A DNA stretch of 64,000 bases from Macrostomum hystrix (Eukaryota > Platyhelminthes > Macrostomidae): NCBI GenBank assembly GCA_950097015.1, contig CATNEN010000038.1, forward strand, positions 7,872,001 through 7,936,000. The letters are read 5' to 3'. Made by a program: the position numbers and the translations under genes. Each line of letters starts with the position of its first letter. Positions within the stretch are counted from its first letter, which is position 1. The notes under the pieces are model-generated. The model did no database searches and was not told the DNA's origin. It was given only the letters and a program-made list of their open reading frames with translations. Shown in pieces: positions 33,043-44,983 of this stretch.

Positions 33043-36000
33043 TCACGCCTTCTTGGCGAACAACTCGAGCAACATCTCCACGAACTTAAAGTAATTAATC
33101 ATGTTCGTCTCGGGTTCGAATCCCAGCTCCCTGAGGGCCAGGTTCAGCTCCTTGCTGGAGGCTTCACAGCCAAGCCGTTGATGCAAAACCAGCTTGAGGC
33201 GTTGACGGGTCACGTGATTCCTCCGGTCAGGATCGCAGCGGCGAAAGGCCTGAATCAGCGGCTTCCAGTTGATGATGAGCTGTGAGCGAGACCAATTGAA
33301 TTCTGTTCTATGATTGGTGGGTTCTGTTCAATGATTGGTGGGTTCCTTTTATGATTGGTGGGTTCCTTTTATGATTGGTGGGTTCCTTTTATGATTGGTG
33401 GGTTCCTTTTATGATTGGTGGGTTCCTTTTATGATTGGTGGGTTCCTTTTATGATTGGTGGGTTCTGTTCAATGATTGGTGGGTTCCTTTTATGATTGGT
33501 GGGTTCTGTTCAATGATTGGTGGGTTCCTTTTATGATTGGTGGGTTCTGTTCAATGATTGGTGGGTTCCTTTTATGATTGGTGGGTTCCTTTTATGATTG
33601 GTGGGTTCCTTTCATGATTGGTGGGTTCTGTTTCATGATTGGTGGGTTCTGTTTCATGATTGGTGGGTTCTGTTTCATGATTGGTGGGCTCTGTTTCATG
33701 ATTGGTGTGCTCTGTTTCATGATTGGTGGGTTCTGTTTCATGATTGGTGGGCTCTGTTTCATGATTGGTGGGTTCTGTTTCATGATTGGTGGGCTCTGTT
33801 TCATGATTGGTGGGCTCTGTTTCATGATTGGTGGGCTCTGTTTCATGATTGGTGGGTTCTGTTTCATGATTGGTGGGTTCTGTTCCATGATTGGTGGGCT
33901 CTGTTTCATGATTGGTGGGCTCTGTTTCATGATTGGTGGGTTCTGTTTCATGATTGGTGGGTTCTGTTTCATGATTGGTGGGTTCTGTTTCATGATTGGT
34001 GGGTTCTGTTCCATGATTGGTGGGCTCTGTTTCATGATTGGTGGGCTCTGTTTCATGATTGGTGGGTTCTGTTTCATGATTGGTGGGTTCTGTTTCATGA
34101 TTGGTGGGTTCTGTTTCATGATTGGTGGGCTCTGTTTCATAATTAGGTTGCACAGACCTTGTTTCGATCAATCACGTCGGAGATGAAAACTGGTCCGCCG
34201 CTGAAATATCTCAGGAAACTCAGATAGTCGAATCTGGCAGCTTCTCTGCGGATTTAAGCAGAGAGTCAGTCAGCAAAATGATTGAAAGGCAAAAGCAAGT
34301 ACTGTCAGTGAGTCCTGACACTGTCTATTAGTATGCCTAGCAACAGCTCTTAAGTACCTGGCGCCTCTCGAGTGGACCTGAAATCGCTGGCAAATCCTGA
34401 GCATGTCGGAGCCCGATCCCGGGAGATTCGACGAGATGGCAACCCGCTGAAATTAAGATACGACCACAAGCCACGATGATTTAAGTACCCAAGACTGGTG
34501 TCTCAATCCCCATTGAACAGATGTCTCAAACTCTAAGAAAAGTGTCTCAATCCCTAGCACAGGTGTCTCAATCCCTAGCACAGGTGTCTCAATCCCTAGC
34601 ACAGGTGTCTCAATCCCTAGCACAGGTGTCTCAATCCCTAGCACAGGTGTCTCAATCCCCAGCACAGGTGTCTCAATCCCTAGCACAGGTGTCTCAATCC
34701 CCAGCACAGGTGTCTCAATCCCTAGCACAGGTGTCTCTATCCCTAGCACAGGTGTCTCAATCCCCAGCACAGGTGTCTCAATCCCCAGCACAGGTTGGTG
34801 GGTGGGCTGACACCAACTCCCCAGCAATCCCGAAGACAGGTGTTTTAAAACCTTAAACAAGTGTCTCAATCCCTAATACAGGTTTTTCAAACCCTAAGAC
34901 AGGTGTCTCAATCCTTAAGACAGGTGTTTCAAACCCTAAGACAGGTGTCTCAATCCTTAAGACAGGTGTTTCAAACCCTTAGACTGGTGTCTCAATTTCC
35001 AATAATAGTTTCTTAATCGCAAGCTTAAACTCTCGGACTAATTTATTCATCTCAATCGGCTGAGCATTCTAAAACTCAAAGGTGCATTTCAAGGTCACAG
35101 AATTCATTAGTGAATTGAACGGAAGCCTCTTATGGTCGATTGGACAGAAATCGGAACAAGCAGTTGTGCTCATTAGTGCGATCTGTTTACAGAATTACAA
35201 GCAACAGTTTATAGTGCTTTTTCTTAGTTTTCGAAAACAAGCAGCGAGATGATCAAAACAAATCAGCCACAATTCACATTTGAGCCGACTTTTAAAAGGA
35301 CTCACAATGACTCAAGATCCAACATCTCAGTCTCCTCATTAACGTGAGAGCACACCACTTTTAGACATGTCCTTCGGAAATCCTGTTTACTCGTTCCATT
35401 TCAAAATTGTCTTAAAGTGCACATGAAACACCTACGGAACAGTTTCTTGTCGCTGGCTCATTGAACTCAATTGAACACCACATCTGAATCAACTGACACC
35501 CAACTGAATCAGCTGACACCCAACTGAATCAGCTGACACCCAACTGAATCAACTGACACCCAACTGAATCAGCTGACACCCAACTGAATCAGCTGACACC
35601 CAACTGAATCAACTGACACCCAACTGAATCAGCTGACACCCAACTGAATCAGCTGACACCCAACTGAATCAACTGACACCCAACTGAATCAGCTGACACC
35701 CAACTGAATCAGCTGACACCCAACTGAATCAGCTGACACCCAACTGAATCAACTGACACCCAACTGAATCAGCTGACACCCAACTGAATCAACTGACACC
35801 CAACTGAATCAGCTGACACCCAACTGAATCAGCTGACACCCAACTGAATCAGCTGACACCCAACTGAATCAACTGACACCCAACTGAATCAGCTGACACC
35901 CAACTGAATCAGCTGACACCCAACTGAATCAACTGACACCCAACTGAATCAACTGACACCCAACTGAATCAACTGACACCCAACTGAATCAGCTGACACC

Positions 36001-36265
36001 AACTGCCCCTACTGACACCCTCTACCCTGACAGCCAACCCGCCTTTTCCCTCACCAGAAAGCAGTCCTGGTGAACTATGCCGCAGCCCATTGAGTCGAAG
36101 GCAGCGAAGTCCTGTTTCAGACGATCCCAATTGACCAGCGTGGACTCGCGACAGCGTTTGAGCATAGACTCAACACTCGGCCCCAGATGGGCTTCGGGCG
36201 CAGCAGTTTTGCTGACGGCATGAAGGGACTTGGACCTTTCTGTCTGAGCACGCCTGTGCTGCGAT

Positions 36266-36318
<53 letters not shown>

Positions 36319-39300
36319 AGCATTGGTTGGGTCTAAAGTAAAGTTGCATAGGTGACAACGCTTTGATCGTTACTAATTAGGATGAAAATAATGCAAGGCC
36401 ACAGACCTGAGCAGGTGGACTTGTTCATGGCCCACAGACGAACAAACAGCTCCTTGAATTTGAGTCCAGACTCAGGTTGGCAGTCCTCACACAGCTGCTG
36501 CCACACCTGCTGAATCTCTTCAGGAGTTACATCAACGCCCAGCCTATGATGAGTTAAATGAGTCAGATCAGAGCTTGAGAAGCGCTAGAGACAGGTGTCC
36601 CACCCATGACGACAGGTATCCCACCCGTGACGACAGGTGTCCCACCCGTGAGGACAGGTGTCCAACCCTCACAGACCAGTGCCTTAATCCCTATGACCTG
36701 TGTCTCAATCTATAAGACAGGTGTCTCAATCTATAAGACAGGTGTCTCAATCAATAAGACAGGTGTCTCAATCTATAAGACAGGTGTCTCAATCTATAAG
36801 ACAGGTGTCTCAATCTATAAGACAGGTGTCTCAGTCAATAAGACAGGTGTCTCAATTTATAAGACAGGTGTCTCAGTCAATAAGACAGGTGTCTCAATCT
36901 ATAAGACAGGTGTCTCAGTCAATAAGACAGGTGTCTCAATCTATAAGACAGGTGTCTTTAGCACTTACACAGGTGTGTCAATCACTTAGACAGGTGTCTG
37001 AATCACTTAGACAGGTGTCTGAATCACTTAGACAGGTGTCTGAATCACTTAGACAGGTGTCTGAATCACTTAGACAGGTGTCTGAATCACTTAGACAGGT
37101 GTCTGAATCACTTAGACAGGTGTCTGAATCACTTAGACAGGTGTCTGAATCACTTAGACAGGTGTCTGAATCACTTAGACAGGTGTCTGAATCACTTAGA
37201 CAGGTGTCTGAATCACTTAGACAGGTGTCTGAATCACTTAGACAGGTGTCTGAATCACTTAGACAGGTGTCTGAATCACTTAGACAAGTGTCTGAATCAC
37301 TTAGACAGGTGTCTGAATCACTTAGACAGGTGTCTGAATCACTTAGACAGGTGTCTGAATCACTTAGACAGGTGTCTGAATCACTTAGACAGGTGTCTGA
37401 ATCACTTAGACAGGTGTCTGAATCACTTAGACAGGTGTCTTTATCACTAACACAGGTGTCTCAATCATAAAGACAAGTGTGTTTTTACAAGACAAGACAA
37501 GTGTAACACAGGTGTCTCAATCCCTAACACGGGTGGCTTAATCTCTGACACAGGTGCCCTAAATCCCAAAGACACCCAGTAGGATCTCGCACCTTGCCAT
37601 GAGGATTCGCAATCCGTTGCAGTCGATTCTCTGATCACGGTCTCCCAGCTGTGTTTTGACCAGCAGATCAGCTCGGTGCAGATGCAGGCTGAGCGAGTTG
37701 CAGATCCGCCTAGAGACCACAGCAACCGGCCGGCGGGTGGTTGCACCAGCTTCTGGGGTCCGGCTTGACCACTGGGTGGCGGCCTCCGCCGTAGTCACGT
37801 GATGCTCAGCATTGGATTCTTCGGCTGAGTTCAAATCGGTTTCGATTGCCTGACTTTCGAAAGCTGCTTCGGGCCGCCTGGGGTGAGATGAGGAGTGAGA
37901 TGAGGAGTGAGATGAGGAGTGAGATGAGGAGTGAGATGAGAAGTGAGATGAGAAGTGAGATGAGGAGTGAGGTGAGGAGTGAGATGAGGAGTGAGATGAG
38001 GAGTGAGGTGAGGAGTGAGGTGAGGAGTGAGATAAGGAGTGAGATGAGATGTGAGATGAGAAGTGAGATGAGGAGTGAGATGAGGAGTGAGATGAGAAGT
38101 GAGATGAGGAGTGAGATGAGGAGTGAGATGAGAAGTGAGATGAGGAGTGAGATGAGGAGTGAGATGAGGAGTGAGATGAGGAGTGAGATGAGGAGTGAGA
38201 TGAGGAGTGAGATGAGAAGTGAGATGAGGAGTGAGATGAGGAGTGAGGTGAGGAGTGAGATGAGGAGTGAGATGAGGAGTGAGGTGAGAAGTGAGATGAG
38301 GAGTGAGATGAGGAGTGAGATGAGGAGTGAGATGAGGAGTGAGATGAGGAGTGAGATGAGGAGTGAGATGAGGAGTGAGATGAGGAGTGAGATGAGGAGT
38401 GAGATGAGGAGTGAGATGAGAAGTGAGATGAGGAGTGAGATGAGGAGTGAGGTGAGGAGTGAGATGAGGAGTGAGATGAGGAGTGAGGTGAGGAGTGAGG
38501 TGAGGAGTGAGGTGAGGAGTGAGATGAGAAGTGAGATGAGGAGTGAAATGAGGAGTAAGATGAGGAGTGAGGTGAGGATAATTGTGAACTTCGTGTCATT
38601 ATGGAGAGCAAAATTTACCGAATAAAACAACTGCTTCCTTTTTACGATGAGCAGTTGCTGGCAGTCTAAACCACTTCTCAAAATCCCTGTTTTATTCTAA
38701 GGGATTATTTCCCCCTTCTGCTGGAAGCCTTTATTAATCCCGGTGCCCCAAGTGCATCTATTTTAGATTCTCGATGGGATTTTATTTACCCCTCCACTGA
38801 GGTCCGGCTGCAAGCTATAAGACCCAAGCTGAATGCAAATTAATTAGTAGCTTTTCACGGCCATAGCTGAGACTAAGTCCAAGAGAAAGTTTTCATGAAC
38901 CTGAGCAGCCAATTAAAATAAGTAACAGTTAAACCTGCATTACTGGCAGCTTGCAACTGAAGACTCAATCCAAATCTCACAGGTGACATCCCGATCTCAC
39001 AGGTGACATCCCAATCTCACAGGTGACATCCCAATCTCACAGGTGACATCCCGATCTCATGGGTGACATCCCAATCTCACAGGTGACATCCCAATCTCAC
39101 AGGTGACATCCCGATCTCATGGGTGACATCCCAATCTCACAGGTGACATCCCAATCTCACAGGTGACATCCCGATCTCATGGGTGACATCCCAATCTCAC
39201 AGGTGACATCCCAATCTCACAGGTGTCATCTCAATCTCACGGGTGACATCCCAATCTCACGGGTGACATCCCAATCTCACGGGTGACATCCGAATCTCAC

Positions 39301-42300
39301 GGGTGACATCCGAATCTCACGGGTGACATCCGAATCTCACGGGTGACATCCGAATCTCACGGCTGACATCCCAATCTCAAAGGTGACATCCCAATCTCAC
39401 GGGTGACATCCCAATCTCATAGGTGACATCCCGATCTCAAAGGTGACATCTCAATCTCACGGGTGACATCCCAATCTCACGGGTGACATCCCAATCTCAC
39501 GGGTGACATCTCAATCTCACTGGTGACATCCCAATCTTATAGGTGACATCCCGATCTCATAGGTGACATCCCGATCTCACGGGTGACATCCCAATCTCAC
39601 GGGTGACATCCCAATCTCACAGGTGACATCCCAATCTCACAGGTGACATCCCAATCTCACGGGTGACATCCCGATCTCACAGGTGACATCTCAAGCGCCT
39701 CACCTCGAGTGGAATAGCTGCAAAAATTTCTCATAGTTGACTGACGAACTCGACCCGGCAGCAAACTCGCGAACCAGATCGTCCAGCTGGTCAAAAAATT
39801 CGGCCGACCTTCCGGGTAGAAACAGGGCGAGAATGTGGCGAAATTTGTCGCCCGAGACCGCACCACTTCGCTGCGCATCCTCCTGGCTGAAGTGGGTTGA
39901 GTTGGCTCTGGTGACTCGCTGAGTCGCATATCTTGGCGCAATTACATTCTCAACCGTGAGTACCATAACGGCGAGAGGTAATACCCTAACGGGGAGAGTT
40001 TATACACCAACGGCGAGAGTTTATACCCCAACGGCGAGATTTTATACCCCAACGGCGAGATTTTATACCCCAACGGCGAGATTTTATACCTTAACGGCGA
40101 GAGTTTACACACCAACGGCGAGAGTTAATACACCAACGGCGAGAGTTAATACACCAACGGCGAGATTTTATACCCCAACGGCGAGAGTTAATACACCAAC
40201 GGCGAGATTTTATACACCAAAGGCGAGATTTTATACACCAACGGCGAGAGTTAATACACCAACGGCGAGATTTTATACACCAAAGGCGAGATTTTATACA
40301 CCAACGGCGAGAGTTTACACACCAACGGCGAGAGTTTACACACCAACGGCGAGAGTTAATACACCAACGGCGAGAGTTAATACACCAACGGCGAGATTTT
40401 ATACCCCAACGGCGAGAGTTAATACACCAACGGCGAGATTTTATACACCAAAGGCGAGATTTTATACACCAACGGCGAGATTTTATACCCCAACGGCGAG
40501 AGTTAATCCACCAACGGCGAGATTTTATACACCAACGGCGAGAGTTTATGCCCCAACGGCGAGAGTTTATACCCCAACGGCGAGATTTTATACCCCAACG
40601 GCGAGCTTTTATACACCAACGGCGAGCTTTTATACACCAACGGCGAGCTTTTATACACCAACGGCGAGAGCTTAGCCCCAACGGCGAGAGTTTATACCCA
40701 CCCCAACGGCGAGATTTTATACCCCAACGGCGAGCTTTTATACACCAACGGCGAGAGTTTACACACCAATGGCGAGAGTTAATACACCAACGGCGAGAGT
40801 TTATACCCCAATGGCGGGAGTTTATACCCCAACGGCGAGATTTTATACCCCAACGGCGAGCTTTTATACACCAACGGCGAGAGTTTACACACCAATGGCG
40901 AGAGTTAATACACCAACGGCGAGAGTTTATACCCCAATGGCGGGAGTTATTTCAACCTCCAAATCGCAGCGAGAGTGTACGCTGCCTAACAATCAAGCTC
41001 CCTGCAAAAAAACATAGCAAACGACAATATTCTGAGATCGCCATAGAGTGCTCACAGAAATCCCAGCCACAGTCTCAGGTACTCCCGATGAAGGAAGATC
41101 AGGAGGCCGGCCTCCAATTGCGAGTCGCTGAGCACCTGCTGCTCATTCTGGATGCCCGGCTCTGACTCTTCGATACTGAAAATTTATTCGGATAAATTTG
41201 GCTTTTTATCATTTAAAACCCTCTTCAATTTAAAACTCCTACCACACGCCAACCCACACATCTGCCGCACATCTACCCACACATCTACCCACACATCTAC
41301 CACACATCTACCACACATCTACCCACACATCTACCACACATCTACCACACATCTACCCACACATCTACCCACACATCTACCACACATCTACCCACACATC
41401 TGCCGCACATCTACCACACATCTACTACACATTTACCACACATCTACCGACACATCTACCACACATCTACCCACACATCTACCCACACATCTTCCCACAC
41501 ATCTACCCACACATCTACCCACGCATCTACCACACATCTACCCACACATCTACCACACATCTACCACACATCTACCCACACATCTACCACACATCTACCA
41601 CACATCTACCGACACATCTACCACACATCTACCCACACATCTACCCACACATCTTCCCACACATCTACCCACACATCTACCCACGCATCTACCACGCATC
41701 TACCCACACATCTACCACACATCTACCACACATCTACCACACATCTGCCACACATCTACCACACCTCTTACCCAAAACTCGGTCCGGCAGCTCTACCCAC
41801 TACTCTACTCTATCCATACTACTCTACCTACACTACTCTACACACACCTCTACCTACAAATCTACCCACATCTTTTCGTCTACTCGTCTACCCAATACTC
41901 TACCCACACATCAGCCCAAACATCTACCCACTACTCTTCCCACTACTCTACCCACTACTCTACCCACTACTCTACCCAGTATTCTACCTACTACTTCCCC
42001 CCCGGCTCATATCTCCTTTTCTCTCACAGCCGTAGAAGGCGGTCGGCGAAGCTGCCGCCGCCGCGGCCGCCGCCGGTAGCCAGGAGCCGGTTCAGCGGCG
42101 AACCGTGTCCTCGCAGCATCAGTCTGTCCAGCAGCCTGGCGTAGCTCCAGCCGCCCCGGCAAAGCCTCAGCATCAGCTGGGCGAGACTGTCTGGCCCAGT
42201 CCTCAGGCCGAAGCCTTTCAGCACAGTCAGGAAGTCGCCAATTCGCACTGTGCCATCTGAGCTGGAGTCGCAGTGCCTGAAGGCCACCCGCATTGCTCGG

Positions 42301-44928
42301 TGCACCTCGTCGAGCTGCTCAGGGGATGAAGTTGGGATGAAGTTGCTACGGTGGGCGTGATTAACTGCAGCGGGTCTTGGTTAGATACAGAAGGGATTTG
42401 GATTTAGGGGCAGGTGTTTACATGGCAGGTGATTAACGAGCGGCTCGCTAGACCCTCCTTCTGCACCTATAAATTATTTTTTTAACATTGGGTGCCGTTT
42501 AATCCTCCGTAATCTGTGCACAGACTCTCTTTGATGAATGAAATCGAAAATATTAATCTGATCAATATGCTACCCGGGAGCGGGTCGGCAGTCTCTCTGA
42601 GTACCTTCTAAGTATAGTCGGAACAGCAGACAAGCTGACAATTTCTGACGGAGTCAGCTCAGATGAGTGCTGATTTTCAATTCATCAACAAACTGCTTTT
42701 ACTTAGACCATTTATTTATGTGTGTGCCAGGTAGCTTGTGACCTGTGTGTGCCAGGTAGCTTGTGACCTGTGTGTGCCAGGTAGCTTGTGACCTGTGTGT
42801 GCCAGGTAGCTTGTGACCTGTGTGTGCCAGGTAGCTTGTGACCTGTGTGTGCCAGGTAGCTTGTGACCTGCGTGTGCCAGGTAGCTTGTGACCTGTGTGT
42901 GCCAGGTAGCTTGTGACCTGTGTGTGCCAGGTAGCTTGTGACCTGTGTGTGCCAGGTAGCTTGTGACCTGTGTGCCAGGTAGCTTGTGACCTGTGTGTGC
43001 CAGGTAGCTTGTGACCTGTGTGCCAGGTAGCTTGTGACCTGTGTGCCAGGTAGCTTGTGACCTGTGTGCCAGGTAGCTTGTGACCTGTGTGTGCCAGGTA
43101 GCTTGTGACCTGTGTGCCAGGTAGCTTGTGACCTGTGTGCCAGGTAGCTTGTGACCTGTGTGCCAGGTAGCTTGTGACCTGTGTGTGCCAGGTAGCTTGT
43201 GACCTGTGTGCCAGGTAGCTTGTGACCTGTGTGTGCCAGGTAGCTTGTGACCTGTGTGTGCCAGGTAGCTTGTGACCTGTGTGTGCCAGGTAGCTTGTAA
43301 CCTGTGTGTGCCAGGTAGCTTGTGACCTGTGTGTGCCAGGTAGCTTGTGACCTGTGTGTGCCAGGTAGCTTGTGACCTGTGTGTGCCAGGTAGCTTGTGA
43401 CCTGTGTGTGCCAGGTAGCTTGTGACCTGTGTGTGCCAGGTAGCTTGTAACCTGTGTGTGCCAGGTAGCTTGTGACCTGTGTGTGCCAGGTAGCTTGTGA
43501 CCTGTGTGTGCCAGGTAGCTTGTGACCTGTGTGTGCCAGGTAGCTTGTAACCTGTGTGTGCCAGGTAGCTTGTGACCTGTGTGTGCCAGGTAGCTTGTGA
43601 CCTGTGTGTGCCAGGTAGCTTGTGACCTTTGTGTGCCAGGTAGCTTGTGACCTGTGTGCCAGGTAGCTTGTGACCTGTGTGTGCCCGGTGCCTAAGAAGC
43701 TGTACCAGGTGCCTAAGAAGCTGTACCATGTACCTAAGAAGCTGTACCAGGTGCCTAAGAAGCTGTACCAGGTGCCTAAGAAGCTGTACCAGGTGCCTAA
43801 GAAGCTGTACCAGGTGCCTAAGGAGCTGTACCAGGTACCTAAGAAGCTGTACCATGTACCTAAGAAGCTGTACCAGCTGCCTAAGAAGCTGTACCAGGTG
43901 CCTAAGAAGCTGTACCAGGTGCCTAAGAAGCTGTACCAGGTACCTAAGAAGCTGTACCAGGTACCTAAGAAGCTGTACCAGGTGCCTAAGAAGCTGTACC
44001 AGGTACCTAAGAAGCTGTACCAGGTGCCTAAGAAGCTGTACCAGGTGCCTAAGAAGCTGTACCAGGTGCCTAAGAAGCTGTACCAGGTGCCTAAGAAGCT
44101 GTACCAGGTGCCTAAGAAGCTGTACCAGGTGCCTAAGGAGCTGTACCAGGTACCTAAGAAGCTGTACCATGTACCTAAGAAGCTGTACCAGCTGCCTAAG
44201 AAGCTGTACCAGGTGCCTAAGAAGCTGTACCAGGTGCCTAAGAAGCTGTACCAGGTACCTAAGAAGCTGTACCAGGTACCTAAGAAGCTGTACCAGGTGC
44301 CTAAGAAGCTGTACCAGGTGCCTAAGAAGCTGTACCAGGTGCCTAAGAAGCTGTACCAGGTGCCTAAGAAGCTGTACCAGGTGCCTAAGGAGCTGTACCA
44401 GGTACCTAAGAAGCTGTACCATGTACCTAAGAAGTTGTACCAGGTGCCTAAGAAGCTGTACCAGGTGCCTAAGAAGCTGTACCAGGTGCCTAAGAAGCTG
44501 TACCAGGTACCTAAGAAGCTGTAGCAGGTGCCTAAGAAGCTGTACCAGGTACCTAAGAAGCTGTACTAGGTGCCATACATATACTCGTACTTAAATATCC
44601 AAGCAGCAATGTCCCGGGTATTTGAGGAACAGCTTGCAAAGTACATATTTAAGCTGGGGCATCATGCAAGAATACCTTGAAATCAACTGCTAACTGATGC
44701 ATTTCTTATTGTCCCAAGCTGATTAGAAAAGTATAAATAATCAATATTCGCTATCTGAAACCCGCCAGTGGCATTGCGTGCATCATTTCCTGCGCACCCA
44801 CCAAGAAGACAATAGTTTATTGAAAAAAAATATCTGCTAACACAAACCTCAACTCACCAGGTAGTGCAGATTGTCAATCAGATTGCGAAATCTGGGCCTG
44901 CGCACTCTTAGTAAGTCTAGGCGACTCC

Positions 44929-44983
<55 letters not shown>

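Noticed and set aside
33105-33135. GGGTTCGAATCCCAGCT, a perfect tRNA B-box-like sequence
   Set aside because: Falls inside the last coding exon of the EF-hand gene (minus strand LGFEPE); no A-box or cloverleaf around it.
37559-38681. Ser/His-rich, Leu/Ile-rich and Arg/Ser/Glu-rich frames over the 12-bp array
   Set aside because: Three mutually exclusive frames are open through the same array. Only the part below 37877 is coding (EF-hand exon).
38975-39690. Regular repeats considered as a CRISPR array
   Set aside because: Units are contiguous with no unique spacers, and the DNA is clearly eukaryotic with spliced genes.
42716-44594. Long frames on both strands across the 25-bp and 21-bp arrays (568, 284 and 305 codons)
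   Set aside because: Repeat artefacts lying inside an intron of the EF-hand gene; several frames are open at once.
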